Below are positions 7,794 through 16,374 of a stretch of 64,000 nucleotides of DNA, in pieces. The stretch is taken from contig NZ_SWKM01000012.1 in the NCBI RefSeq assembly GCF_005871205.1, forward strand, positions 558,001 to 622,000, in the 5' to 3' direction. Both the position numbers and the translations under genes were made by a program. The notes under the pieces were generated by a model. The model was not told where the DNA came from. It worked only from the letters and a program-made list of their open reading frames with translations, and searched no databases. Each line of letters begins with the position of its first letter. Within the stretch, counting starts at the first letter, position 1. This DNA is from Marinobacter alexandrii (lineage in GTDB: Bacteria > Pseudomonadota > Gammaproteobacteria > Pseudomonadales > Oleiphilaceae).

Positions 7794-9080
7794 ATGAAAA
7801 AATCCTCATACATACGTTATGTGGGTGTCGTGACCGCCTCGTCTGTACTGTTGAGTTTGCCGATGAGCTTGCAGGCCCAGCCGCCCCAAATCAGCCAAAC
7901 TGTGTTCATGGATGGCCTCGAAAATCCCTGGGACATGGCCTTCCTGTCTGATGGAACCATGTTTTTTACTGAAAAATGTAAAGGCCTCTCGGTCCGACTC
8001 CCGGATGGCACGGTCAATAATCTGCTTGGCATGGGAGGCACCGACGGCTATTCCATGACAGCCGACGATCTGTTTTGTAAAGGACAAGCGGGCATGAATG
8101 GTGTGGCTCTCGATCCGAACTTCGACAGCAGCAGGACTGTCTTTGTTTATTCAGCATCCCGCATGGGCGACGACCCTGCGACGAACCGCGTGTTACGACT
8201 GACTGTCAGCGATGATTTTTCCAGTGTTTCGAACCGTACAGACATCGTTGAGAACATTCCGTATAAGCAGGCTCCCACAGATCACCCCTTCGGTGACGCC
8301 GGAGCTCATAATGGAGGACGCATCCGCTTTAATCCGGGTGATGGTTTCCTCTACGTGACCACGGGCGACAATCACAACAGCAGCCTGCCGCAATTCGGAG
8401 ACAATCTTGGCTCCAAGGTTTTGCGCATTGACCGTGACGGGAAGGCAGCCCCGATGAACGCTGACGCGTTACCTGATGGATTCGATGCTCGCACCTTCAC
8501 CTACGGCCACCGCAACGTTCAGGGCATTTCATTTCATCCGCAAACTCATCAGCCAATTATCGCCGAACATGGCCCATGGCATACCGATGAAGTAAATGCC
8601 CTGGTGCCTGGTGGTAACAGTGGATGGGACCCCCGGCCTAACATGGCAGGACGTGGCGATTGTCCTGACAACTACTGCGGCTATGAGCCAAACCAGAACG
8701 AAGGCATGGACCCTGAAGAAAGAAGGAAATATATGCCTATGACCGATTATGAAACCTACCCGGATGCCATGAGGCCACTGTGGACCAATAACAATTATTC
8801 TCAGGGCATCAGCAGTACGGCTTTCCTGGAGGGTGAACAGTGGGGTGACTGGAACGGTCGCCTGGTTGTTAGTTTCCTTGGAATTGGCTTCGGTGACACG
8901 CCGGTGGGCCAGCGTATTAACGTCATCGACCTGATGCCATGGGGGCCAACAATCATGCATAACACAGAGATGCCTCTGCCAGCCGGCCCGGCCCGTTTCC
9001 GTGGCTTGGTGATGGGGCCGGATGGTTCTCTTTATACGGCGGTTGATGAGGGTCAGATTCATCGGTTTACCGCAGAGTAA
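7794..9080 (+). CDS. Periplasmic PQQ-type sugar dehydrogenase (GSDH / Asd family)
   Basis: A 428-residue exported protein with a signal peptide (basic start, hydrophobic core to about residue 26, likely cleavage after LQA). It has the beta-propeller pattern of the glucose/sorbosone dehydrogenase family: ENPWDMAFLSDG near 44-54, a GAHNGGRIRF motif with the probable catalytic His172, YGHRNVQGISF with His239-Arg240, and GGNSGWDP. Such enzymes oxidise aldose sugars in the periplasm with PQQ and pass electrons to a cytochrome. A cytochrome c gene follows, separated by a hairpin. The unit lies between two tRNA-Arg scars, so it was probably acquired. Both PQQ dependence and substrate are family inferences; some members act on other compounds. 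Confidence 0.88.
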   Translation: MKKSSYIRYVGVVTASSVLLSLPMSLQAQPPQISQTVFMDGLENPWDMAFLSDGTMFFTEKCKGLSVRLPDGTVNNLLGMGGTDGYSMTADDLFCKGQAGMNGVALDPNFDSSRTVFVYSASRMGDDPATNRVLRLTVSDDFSSVSNRTDIVENIPYKQAPTDHPFGDAGAHNGGRIRFNPGDGFLYVTTGDNHNSSLPQFGDNLGSKVLRIDRDGKAAPMNADALPDGFDARTFTYGHRNVQGISFHPQTHQPIIAEHGPWHTDEVNALVPGGNSGWDPRPNMAGRGDCPDNYCGYEPNQNEGMDPEERRKYMPMTDYETYPDAMRPLWTNNNYSQGISSTAFLEGEQWGDWNGRLVVSFLGIGFGDTPVGQRINVIDLMPWGPTIMHNTEMPLPAGPARFRGLVMGPDGSLYTAVDEGQIHRFTAE

Positions 9081-9087
9081 ACGGCCG

Positions 9088-9113
9088 ACCGCACTGCCAT
9101 GGGGCAGTGCGGT
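9088..9113 (+). terminator. Strong hairpin between sugar dehydrogenase and cytochrome c genes
   Basis: ACCGCACTGCC (9088-9098) and GGCAGTGCGGT (9103-9113) form a perfect 11-bp stem with a 4-nt loop. Only TTTC follows, so it is either a weak intrinsic terminator or an intercistronic hairpin that sets the ratio of the two proteins. Confidence 0.7.
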
Positions 9114-9139
9114 TTCTACCAGACATGTGAGGACAACCT

Positions 9140-9451
9140 GTGGTACGTATTGTGATGTGTGCGATAACCTTCGCTTTGCTTTCCACTCACCTGCAGGCGG
9201 CAGATCAGGAAGCGGGCAAAAATCTGTATTTGAATAATTGTGCCCAGTGTCACGGCCCCACGGCCAAAGGTATGGCCAGTTTTCCATCCCTTGCAGGTCG
9301 TGATGCGAGTTACCTTAAATCTCGTCTCGAAACCTACCGCGCCGGTGAGCGGGTGGGAGCTAACTCTGGGCTGATGATTCCGAATGCGCGAAATTTGAGT
9401 GATGAAGATATAACCAACCTTTCAGGTTTCATCTCCCAGAACTTTAAATAG
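9140..9451 (+). CDS. Periplasmic monohaem cytochrome c (class I)
   Basis: The 103-residue precursor has a short signal peptide (cleavage likely after HLQA, residue 20) and one haem-binding motif, CAQCH at residues 34-38. The probable axial ligand is Met79 in SGLMIPNA. Size and pattern fit small c5/c553-like electron carriers. The start is a GTG at 9140, supported by a GAGGA ribosome site at 9129-9133; an ATG five codons later is less well placed. It lies 59 bp after the sugar dehydrogenase gene and is probably its electron acceptor, delivering electrons to a terminal oxidase (inference from neighbourhood). Confidence 0.9.
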   Translation: MVRIVMCAITFALLSTHLQAADQEAGKNLYLNNCAQCHGPTAKGMASFPSLAGRDASYLKSRLETYRAGERVGANSGLMIPNARNLSDEDITNLSGFISQNFK

Positions 9452-9546
9452 GCAACTCGATATGGGGTTAGGGTGTGTGTCGAGGGTGTTCGCATCACAT
9501 CGAAATGCTCTTGAACAAAACGGTGCCGCCTCCCGGCCGTTTGCAC

Positions 9547-9598
9547 GCAGGCCTTTGAAATAATGGCCCGCCCGAGAGGATTTGAATTTCCGACCTCA
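9547..9598 (-). other. tRNA-Arg 3'-end fragment, copy B (degenerate att-like scar)
   Basis: The stretch shares the acceptor end (CGGGCGGGCCA on the minus strand) and the flanking CAGGCCTTTGAAATAATGG context with the copies at 10.5 and 18.2 kb. It has decayed in the T-loop and lacks the anticodon region. It separates the sugar dehydrogenase/cytochrome unit from the PAS gene. The rest of 9452-9716 holds nothing else that I can support. Confidence 0.7.
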
Positions 9599-9716
9599 AG
9601 TTTCGAGCGAATCATGACCGGGCCTGCAGCCTCACACACCGGTTCGGACGGTGAGCGAGTGGTGGCGCAACGTTAATGATGCAATGTCGCCCTCTGCTCG
9701 GACGCATTTATAAGCC

Positions 9717-10100
9717 CTAACCGACAGCTCTCTGGACTGCCACATAATGCGTGACTTCGTCGCCATCCATCACCGGAGCGATTTTCCATTCGATGATAAA
9801 AGTGGAGCCGTCCTTGCGGTAATTAATGGTGTCGCCGTGAAAGGTCCGATTATTCTTCAAATCCTCAGCCAAACGCTCTTTTACTCCTCTCTCGGTTTTC
9901 GGTCCCTGAAGCAATCCTGGTGTTTTTCCGATTACTTCATCCGCAGAATAGCCGGTCAGATTGCTGAAGGCCGGGTTTACATAGACGATCACAGAGTTTG
10001 TATGATCGGAAGAGGCTTTTGTCACCATGATCGATTCAAAAGCCAAGCCAGCGACGGCTTGAAAAAGTGGGGATTGAAGCACGTCTTTAGAATCGTTCAT
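9717..10100 (-). CDS. Single-domain PAS protein (LOV-like, photoactive cysteine absent)
   Basis: The 127-residue protein is one PAS domain with short helical caps and no output domain. YVNPAFSNLTGYSADEVIGK and the NYRKDGSTFIIEWKIAPV segment align well with short bacterial LOV proteins. At the flavin-adduct site, where LOV domains have GxNCRFLQG, it has GKTPGLLQG, with Pro61 in place of the cysteine. It is therefore not a classical blue-light photoreceptor, though it may still bind flavin or another ligand and act through dimerisation. It stands alone between two tRNA-Arg scars, with no kinase or cyclase gene adjoining it. The partner is unknown. Confidence 0.82.
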   Translation of the reverse strand: MNDSKDVLQSPLFQAVAGLAFESIMVTKASSDHTNSVIVYVNPAFSNLTGYSADEVIGKTPGLLQGPKTERGVKERLAEDLKNNRTFHGDTINYRKDGSTFIIEWKIAPVMDGDEVTHYVAVQRAVG

Positions 10101-10462
10101 ACATATCCCTTTGCGTTAAAAATGGTTTTGTTTGATCACGTACTACCACTTTACGAACCGCACCTGTCACTGTATCAGTTCGGGAGCAAACCAAACCTGA
10201 CCAACTGGACTTCCCCCACTAAGCGTGACACACCCCAGTTTCAAACGGAGGCCATTTCATCGGGATAGATCGCTCAACCCGAATGTCAGCTTTGCGACCA
10301 GAGGTTTCGATAGCAAGGTGATTTTAGGTTCTTAGATAACGCGGAGTGGCAGCGCCATAGAGATGGTGAAGTGGAATCCGTGCGAGGGTCCCGTTACTGG
10401 ATGGTAATGCAGCGGCCTAAAGTGACTGGGCACCAGCAAGGCACCATTTGGGGCAGGCAAAC
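10101..10462. other. Intergenic region without recognised gene
   Basis: About 360 bp upstream of the PAS gene and left of the long repeat. It must hold the PAS promoter. I see no RNA gene, no convincing open frame and no clear palindrome. Confidence 0.6.
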
Positions 10463-10849
10463 AAAAAAGGCCTGTGTTTTCACGCAAGCCTTTGAAATAA
10501 TGGCCCGCCCGAGAGGATTCGAACCTCTGACCTCTGCCTCCAGAGGGCACTATACCAAGGTGTTTTAACGAGGGGTAATTCGGTGTAATTTGAGGCAGTT
10601 CAAGCGGTTAGGTTTCAATTCCGGAAAGCTGGAAAACCCTTTTAATACCGATGCTTACACGATCTAGGCTGAATCTGGGCACAGAGCTGTCTGGTTATGA
10701 TTGTCGCAAAACTACCAAAATGACCGCTGCCCTGTGGTCTTCATCTCATACGTTACTCGTCTTGACCACCCTAAACAACTTTCTGAATTTTGTCCGGTTA
10801 TAGCTGTCCTGAATTGGAAATAGTCTAGGCGTTTTGGGCTTGCGTCCTT
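10463..10849. repeat. Long direct repeat, left copy (tRNA-Arg 3' half plus about 300 bp)
   Basis: This 387-bp block is clearly homologous, with scattered mismatches, to 18169-18555. It comprises, on the minus strand, a tRNA-type terminator (GC stem followed by TTTTTT, 10463-10490), the tRNA-Arg 3' half (CCA at 10501-10503) and about 300 bp of shared sequence further right. Here the anticodon loop reads CTCTGGA, so the CCG anticodon is mutated. The shared sequence encodes nothing I recognise. Same-orientation copies 7706 bp apart look like ends of related integrative elements. Confidence 0.85.
10501..10545 (-). other. tRNA-Arg 3'-half fragment, copy C
   Basis: The minus strand reads an anticodon-stem 3' strand GGCAG, variable AGGTC, T-arm AGAGG-TTCGAAT-CCTCT, acceptor strand CGGGCGG and GCCA. 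It lacks the D-arm and the 5' acceptor strand, so it is a remnant and not a tRNA gene. An intrinsic terminator follows it on the minus strand. Confidence 0.8.
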
Positions 10850-11053
10850 CATGTCTTGTGCGCGTGTCGCTTGTATTGCCAACTCGATTAGTTGGCTATT
10901 TAGCTAAGGGAGCAGACCAAATCGCAGTTCGGTTGTGACATTCTGCACCTTATTGCTCTGGGATGGTCGATTCCAGCGAAACATCAATAAGTTCGTGCTG
11001 AAGCTTTTTCAGGAGGTGTTGCAGTAATGAAATACACCGTTTGTCCAGGTAGG

Positions 11054-11944
11054 TCATGAAGCCGCTTGGCGGAAAAAAAGGGTTTCGAGGAACTGTGCGG
11101 CGGGAGTTATTGGAACGCCTCGTACGCGCACAATCCCCAAGCTTATTTGAGGAGGTACAGGTTCCATATCAAAAGTATCGAGACCCGCCGAGGCCAGACT
11201 ATCTTTCAATACCAGCGACGGCCCAAAACCGATGAGATCTGTTCGGCGCATCATTTCCAGCATTAATAATGTTGACGAGCATTTTACTAGGCGCTCCGGC
11301 CTCGGTAATCCTTGCTGATCCAGCCAGCTTAAAAGGTAGCTGGCGCTGCTACCCGGGGTAAGATTCAAGATCCAGCGCCCGTTAGCCAACGTTGTCCAGT
11401 CAGTCTGACCTGAGAGTGGGTGTCCTTTCCGTCCTGCCACACAACAATCAATATCGAACAAGGGATTGAATACCAACTCCTGGGGAAGTTCTTCTTGTGT
11501 CGCGATTGCAACTCCAAAATCCAAACGACCTTCCAGTAATTCGGGCACGATCCCGGTAAGTAGACCTTCAGATAAGGTCAATTCAGCGTCAGGCATTGTC
11601 TGAACGAATTGACGATAAATCAGCGGAAGCAGTGTCGTCGCGATGACTGGAGTGACTCCAATAGTCACTTTTGCACCACTGCCTCCCGTGATTTGGCGTA
11701 CCTCATCTTTTGCGCGATTGATCGTTTCTAAAATCAATCGTGCTCGTTTAAGCACAGCATGACCGGCTGGAGTGAAGGTTACCCCTCTGTAGCTCCGCAT
11801 GATCAATTCTGCACCAATATCTTCTTCGAGCTCTCGCATTGCTCTCGTGAGGGCGCTTTGACTGAGGTTCATTTGTCGCGCTGCGGCACGAATGGAGCCC
11901 GTCTCAGCAATCTTTACCAATGCGTTTATTTGTGAGTTCTTCAT
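11054..11944 (-). CDS. LysR-family transcriptional regulator
   Basis: The 296-residue protein has a LysR N-terminal helix-turn-helix (ALVKIAETGSIRAAARQMNLS, then SALTRAMRELEEDIGAELIMRS). A full-length periplasmic-binding-like effector domain begins near residue 90 (KVTIGVTPVIATTLLPLIYRQF). The ATG at 11944 is preferred over a TTG four codons upstream. It is divergent from the M20 amidohydrolase-TRAP operon starting at 12058, with 113 bp between, so it most likely senses a substrate or product of that operon. It lies inside the block bracketed by the 387-bp direct repeats. The inducer is unknown. Confidence 0.93.
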   Translation of the reverse strand: MKNSQINALVKIAETGSIRAAARQMNLSQSALTRAMRELEEDIGAELIMRSYRGVTFTPAGHAVLKRARLILETINRAKDEVRQITGGSGAKVTIGVTPVIATTLLPLIYRQFVQTMPDAELTLSEGLLTGIVPELLEGRLDFGVAIATQEELPQELVFNPLFDIDCCVAGRKGHPLSGQTDWTTLANGRWILNLTPGSSASYLLSWLDQQGLPRPERLVKCSSTLLMLEMMRRTDLIGFGPSLVLKDSLASAGLDTFDMEPVPPQISLGIVRVRGVPITPAAQFLETLFFRQAAS

Positions 11945-12057
11945 AGTGGTGACCAAAAAATGTGTTCATCAAATCGATATTGATGCCTTATGTGATTCAC
12001 TGAAAGGTTATACGGTAAATCCACTAAAGACAAAAAGCCTCTAGGAGAAGTCACTGA

Positions 12058-13260
12058 ATGTCGCGTCACCCCGTCGATCTCAAAGCCATGAAGGAATGGC
12101 GCCATCGAATCCATGAATATCCAGAGCTAGGTTTTGAAGAGTATTCGACCAGCAAACTGGTTGAAGAACGTTTGCGCGATTGGGGCTATGAGGTGCACAC
12201 CGGTATGGCTGAGACTGCCGTTGTGGGCACTTTGGTTTTCGGTTCTGGAACAGGTCCGAAGTTGGGGCTGCGCGCTGACATGGATGCGCTTCCGATAAAC
12301 GAGGAAACAGGTCTGCCCTGGCAAAGCAAACAAGAGGGAAAAATGCATGCCTGTGGTCACGACGGCCACACAGCGATTTTGCTTGGTGCTGCTGAATCAT
12401 TGTCTCGATTACATGCAGAGAATGAGCACCTAAACGGAAAAATCCATCTGATTTTCCAGCCTGCAGAGGAAGTGGGTGGTAACGGTGGGGCTCAGGTCAT
12501 GATTGATCAGGAGTTGTTTCACTCGTTCCCTTGCGACGCGATATTTGCACTCCATAACTACCCCGGCTTGCCAGTTGGTCACTGTGCTTTTCGAAGCGGT
12601 CCCTTTATGTGTTCTTCGGACAAGGTCCAGATTGTCTTTAAAGGCAAGGGCGGTCATGGGGGACTCCCGCAATTAGCGGTAGATCCGACTCAGCCGCTCG
12701 CTGCTACGGTAATGGGCCTTCAAAGCTTGGTATCGCGAAACATTGATCCTCTGGAAACCGGGGTCGTCAGTGTTGGTCGAATGAGTGCTGGGAAGTTATA
12801 CAACATAATCCCCGAAGAAGGATTTCTTGAACTCAGTGTTCGTGCCCTGCAGCCCAACGTACGGGAAACTCTAAGAAGACGCATTGTTGAGCTCGTTGAG
12901 AGTACTGCAGCGGCCTACGGGTGCACGGCAAGTATAAATTATGAAAACGGTTATCCCGTCCTAATTAACAGCGAAAATGAATCCAAAATCATTGAGGTCG
13001 CAGCGCAGGAGGTTTTCGGAGTTGAAAACGTCAACACTGACTACTGTCCCTTAACGGGAAGTGAAGACTTTGCCTATATGCTGCAGCAGCGTCCTGGATG
13101 CTATGTGCTTATTGGCAATGGCGATAATGGGTTCCAGTCGGGTAACCGGGTCGGACCCTGTAGCGTTCATAATCCCCATTATGACTTTAATGATGAAGCG
13201 TTGATCGGAGGTGCTCAGCTTTGGGTAAACCTTGCGACTCGCTACCTCTCAAGCTCATGA
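12058..13260 (+). CDS. M20-family amidohydrolase (hippurate / N-acyl amino acid hydrolase type)
   Basis: A 400-residue cytoplasmic zinc amidohydrolase. It has the opening IHEYPELGFEEYST, the LRADMDALPI motif, the metal-binding HACGHDGHTA, the catalytic glutamates in IFQPAEEVGG, and HNYPGLPVG. The family cleaves amide bonds of N-acyl amino acids, hippurate or indoleacetyl amino acids. The ATG at 12058 has an AGGAGA ribosome site at 12043-12048. It starts an operon with a TRAP transporter 26 bp downstream, so the likely substrate is an acylated amino acid or similar amide acid taken up by that carrier (inference). No signal peptide is present, which fits hydrolysis after uptake. Confidence 0.9.
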   Translation: MSRHPVDLKAMKEWRHRIHEYPELGFEEYSTSKLVEERLRDWGYEVHTGMAETAVVGTLVFGSGTGPKLGLRADMDALPINEETGLPWQSKQEGKMHACGHDGHTAILLGAAESLSRLHAENEHLNGKIHLIFQPAEEVGGNGGAQVMIDQELFHSFPCDAIFALHNYPGLPVGHCAFRSGPFMCSSDKVQIVFKGKGGHGGLPQLAVDPTQPLAATVMGLQSLVSRNIDPLETGVVSVGRMSAGKLYNIIPEEGFLELSVRALQPNVRETLRRRIVELVESTAAAYGCTASINYENGYPVLINSENESKIIEVAAQEVFGVENVNTDYCPLTGSEDFAYMLQQRPGCYVLIGNGDNGFQSGNRVGPCSVHNPHYDFNDEALIGGAQLWVNLATRYLSSS

Positions 13261-13286
13261 AATAAATCCAAAAACGAGGTGAGACA

Positions 13287-14327
13287 ATGTTCAAAAACAA
13301 GAAAATTAAATCTCTATCAGTAAGAATTTGCGCAGGCCTTTTGATGTCCGGCGTGTCGTTGGCGGCCAAAGCAACCACACTGACAATGTCTAACTGGGTA
13401 CCTCCTACCCATTTCGTTACAACCGATATCTTGCAGGTTTGGGCCGACAAAGTTGATGTCGCCACTGACGGTCGCGTCAAAGTAAGAATGCTTCCCAAAC
13501 CGATTGGCAGCCCGGCTCAGCATTGGGAGTTGGCTCGAAAGGGCGTTGTGGACATCACATGGGGTAACTTTACGTACGAGCCTGACCGCTTCAAGGTCAT
13601 GTGGTTCGCCGAAATGCCCTTTAACGGTGAAAGTGCTGAAGCAACTTCCGTCGCGCTCTGGGACACTTATCAAAAATACTTTAAAGACAACGCCGCCTTT
13701 TCGGGCGTTCAAGTACTTGGCGTTGGATCTTTGGGGCCAGGGGTCATCAATCATTCCAGTAAAGATATTGTCAGCCTTGAAGACCTGGCTAATCAGAAAG
13801 TCCGTATGGGTGGCCCAATCCAGAAGCGCTTGCTTGAAGAGCTTGGAGCCATTCCAGTCGCTGCGCCCGCAACTAAAGCCTATGAGCTCCTTGAAGGAAG
13901 GGTATTGGATGCGTCCCTCCACACACTGGAATCGGTCGTGAATTTCCGGTTGACGGAACAACTGTCACACCACACAGAAATTCCGGGTGGTTTTTACGAT
14001 GCAACCTTTTTCCTGGCGATCAATAAACGAAAGTGGAAGAAGCTCTCCGAAGAAGACCGGAATGCAATTATGTCCGTCTCTGGGGAGGTGTTTTCAAGCT
14101 TATGGGGTAAGGAATTTCAACGGCAGATTGACCAAGCGGAATTAGAGTTGCAGGCCGCTGGTCACAGCTTCAATACACCATCGAGCGCATTGCTGGAGAA
14201 AATTGCCGAGATTCGGGAACGGATGATCGAAGACTGGGCTTCAGAGGGCGATGCTTTCGGGGTTTCGAAACCGCTCGAAATCGTCGAGTTCCACCAAAAT
14301 CGCTATCAAGAATTATCGGGTAGGTGA
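13287..14327 (+). CDS. dctP: TRAP transporter substrate-binding protein DctP
   Basis: A 346-residue periplasmic binding protein with a signal peptide (basic start, hydrophobic core, cleavage near AAKA-TTL at about residue 30). The TRAP DctP pattern is clear: LTMSNWVPPTHF, the AQHWELARKGVVDITWG segment, and the ligand-carboxylate region QKVRMGGPIQKRLLEELGA. These carry a conserved arginine and imply an organic acid ligand. It is the first of the three TRAP genes and follows the amidohydrolase by 26 bp. A perfect hairpin after the stop probably keeps its transcript more abundant than those of the membrane subunits. Confidence 0.92.
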   Translation: MFKNKKIKSLSVRICAGLLMSGVSLAAKATTLTMSNWVPPTHFVTTDILQVWADKVDVATDGRVKVRMLPKPIGSPAQHWELARKGVVDITWGNFTYEPDRFKVMWFAEMPFNGESAEATSVALWDTYQKYFKDNAAFSGVQVLGVGSLGPGVINHSSKDIVSLEDLANQKVRMGGPIQKRLLEELGAIPVAAPATKAYELLEGRVLDASLHTLESVVNFRLTEQLSHHTEIPGGFYDATFFLAINKRKWKKLSEEDRNAIMSVSGEVFSSLWGKEFQRQIDQAELELQAAGHSFNTPSSALLEKIAEIRERMIEDWASEGDAFGVSKPLEIVEFHQNRYQELSGR

Positions 14328-14334
14328 TCATGTT

Positions 14335-14354
14335 CCGGCAATGTCAATTGCCGG
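14335..14354 (+). promoter_or_regulatory. Intercistronic hairpin after dctP
   Basis: CCGGCAAT (14335-14342) and ATTGCCGG (14347-14354) form a perfect 8-bp stem with loop GTCA, in the 33-bp gap between dctP and dctQ. No T-run follows, so an mRNA-stabilising or partial-termination role is likely, as in other binding-protein transporter operons. Confidence 0.6.
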
Positions 14355-14360
14355 TTCACA

Positions 14361-14876
14361 ATGTTCGCGAAAGCTAGCATGGATTTTGAGATGTCTCTTA
14401 CATTCAGTTTAATTAGACGGCTTGTTGAGAAAGCACTGATTGTGACGCTGCTTGCAATGGTAATACTCACTTTTTCCGATGTGCTTGGTCGTCATTTGTT
14501 TAACGCACCCATTTACGGTGCGCACGATGTCACAGAACATCTGATGGCAATAATCGTTTTCTGTGGCTTGCCCTTGTTGACTTCCTCTCGTGGGCATTTG
14601 GCAGTTGATCTTTTTGACCGATTCATTATGTCCGATCGAATGCAGTGGTTCCGGTTTTTAACGAACCTTCTCATCGCAGGGATTCTTCTGCTTATGAGTT
14701 ATCAATTTATGATTTCGGCAATTGACGCGGTTGAGATAAAGGAAGTGAGTCAAGAACTCCATGTGCCAAGAAGCTATATGTATTCCTTTATTAGCATCAG
14801 CTGTCTCTTAAGCGCGATCGTTGCAATTCTGCCAGCTCAAAAAAGTAGCGGCGGCGAGTTGGAGGAGCCATTATGA
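14361..14876 (+). CDS. dctQ: TRAP transporter small permease DctQ
   Basis: A 171-residue membrane protein with four hydrophobic segments, the hallmark of the DctQ subunit (helices around ALIVTLLAMVILTFSDV, LMAIIVFCGLPLLTS, FLTNLLIAGILLLMSY and SFISISCLLSAIVAIL). DctQ joins the binding protein and the large permease of a tripartite ion-driven importer. The start is uncertain: ATGs at 14361, 14379 and 14391 are all in frame and none has a strong ribosome site. Its stop overlaps the dctM start (ATGA at 14873), so the two are translationally coupled. Confidence 0.88.
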   Translation: MFAKASMDFEMSLTFSLIRRLVEKALIVTLLAMVILTFSDVLGRHLFNAPIYGAHDVTEHLMAIIVFCGLPLLTSSRGHLAVDLFDRFIMSDRMQWFRFLTNLLIAGILLLMSYQFMISAIDAVEIKEVSQELHVPRSYMYSFISISCLLSAIVAILPAQKSSGGELEEPL

Positions 14877-16165
14877 CCACCGGACTTATTGCCCTGGCAG
14901 CGGTTCTTGTTCTCGCTTTTCTGCGCGTTCCGCTTGCGTTCTCACTTCTGACTGTTTCGCTCGTTGGCATTGCTTCAATACTGGGCACGGACGCGTCGCT
15001 TACGATGCTTTCGATGACGATTTCCGAGGCAGTGTTCTCATACGAGTTGGCTGTGGTGCCTCTGTTTATTCTTATGGGCAACATATTGTCCAGAACCGGC
15101 ATTTCCGCCGATCTTTTCAAAGCCGCCAATGCTTACTTGGGTCATGTTCGTGGTGGTCTTGCGCTGTCAACTATGGTCACGTGTTCCGGCTTTAGCGCCG
15201 TGTGCGGCTCCAGCCTTGCTACAGCCGCCACGATGTCGAAAGTTGCGTATCCCAGTATGAAGCGGTACGGGTATTCCGACTCCCTGGCGTCGGCCACAAT
15301 AGCGGCAGGCGGTACCCTGGGAATCCTGATTCCTCCTTCCATCATTCTGATGATTTATGGAATCTTGACGCAAACCAACATAGGGCATCTATTCATTGCC
15401 GGGATTGTTCCGGGTGTGCTGGGATTGGTGTTTTATATGGCTGCAATATACGTAATTGCCAGAGTTAACCCCAATGCAGCCCCCAAGGGTGAAAAAACCT
15501 CCAATCGCGAACGGTTCAAAACCCTTAGCGGTGTTTGGCCGTTTTGTCTGCTGTTTCTGCTGATTATCGGTGGAATTTACGCAAAAATCTTTACCGCGAC
15601 TGAAGCCGCCGGCATGGGGGCTGGCTTTGCCCTGATAATCGCTCTTGTCCAGGGGCGTATGTCGAAATCTGACTTCAAGAAAATCTTTCTCGATTCAGCT
15701 TTCACTTCAGTGATGTTGTATAGCGTTCTTTTTGGCGCGATGCTCTTTGCTAAGTTGATAGCTTTTTCGGGGTTAGGCGAGAGCCTCTTGTCGGCCGTTG
15801 AGCAGGCAGAGCTAACCAGCTACCAGCTTATTTTCGCCATTCTTTTGGTATTTCTTCTGCTTGGCTGTGTTATGGACTCACTTGCAATTATCTTGATTTG
15901 CGTGCCACTTTTTGCGCCAATCATAATTGCGAATGATTTTGACCTTATCTGGTTTGGTATTATCGTTGTTGTTGTTACGGAAATTGCGTTGATTACACCC
16001 CCTATCGGAATGAACGTATTCGTAATAAAAGCAACTCTTCCCCATGTGGCTTTTAAAGACATTTTTAAGGGGTTGATACCCTTTATTGGTGTTGACCTGG
16101 TTCGCCTTGTTCTTCTTATTGTATTTCCAGCATTAACGCTCCAAATGGTGCACTGGATGCAGTAG
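14873..16165 (+). CDS. dctM: TRAP transporter large permease DctM
   Basis: A 430-residue, strongly hydrophobic protein with about twelve membrane segments and the conserved TRAP-M pattern. Examples are VVPLFILMGNILSRTGIS, the GGTLGILIPPSIILMIYG loop and the late EIALITPPIGMNVFVIK segment. It is the ion-coupled channel of the importer. It overlaps dctQ by 4 bp. No obvious terminator follows; an imperfect hairpin (arms 16200-16207 and 16228-16235) lies in the gap before the porin gene. With the amidohydrolase and porin this forms an uptake-and-hydrolysis unit. Confidence 0.94.
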   Translation: MTTGLIALAAVLVLAFLRVPLAFSLLTVSLVGIASILGTDASLTMLSMTISEAVFSYELAVVPLFILMGNILSRTGISADLFKAANAYLGHVRGGLALSTMVTCSGFSAVCGSSLATAATMSKVAYPSMKRYGYSDSLASATIAAGGTLGILIPPSIILMIYGILTQTNIGHLFIAGIVPGVLGLVFYMAAIYVIARVNPNAAPKGEKTSNRERFKTLSGVWPFCLLFLLIIGGIYAKIFTATEAAGMGAGFALIIALVQGRMSKSDFKKIFLDSAFTSVMLYSVLFGAMLFAKLIAFSGLGESLLSAVEQAELTSYQLIFAILLVFLLLGCVMDSLAIILICVPLFAPIIIANDFDLIWFGIIVVVVTEIALITPPIGMNVFVIKATLPHVAFKDIFKGLIPFIGVDLVRLVLLIVFPALTLQMVHWMQ

Positions 16166-16374
16166 TTTTTTTCCAATTCCCGAAGTTTTTAAAGTCTTTG
16201 AGGATTTAAAGGGTGAAATGGCCTTAGAAATCCTCAGGGTTTAGTGCGGCCAAAATAAATCTCTCCGAAAAAGGGGGTTAACTTGTCGCATTAAGGTGCC
16301 TTATGGGCTAGTGCTATTGAAATAAACTCTTAAAACAAAACTAAGATCGGTGTTTAATCGTCCGGAGATTTAAA

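Noticed and set aside
7794..9451. Calling the sugar dehydrogenase a soluble glucose dehydrogenase GdhB
   Set aside because: The family is clear, but the substrate is not determined by the motifs visible, so a specific name would over-reach.
9717..10100. Blue-light LOV photoreceptor
   Set aside because: The adduct-forming cysteine is replaced by proline, so classical LOV photochemistry cannot occur.
10481..10550. Functional tRNA-Arg gene
   Set aside because: Only the 3' half is present; the D-arm and 5' acceptor strand are missing, and in this copy the anticodon loop is mutated. The same holds for the copies at 7.6, 9.56 and 18.2 kb.
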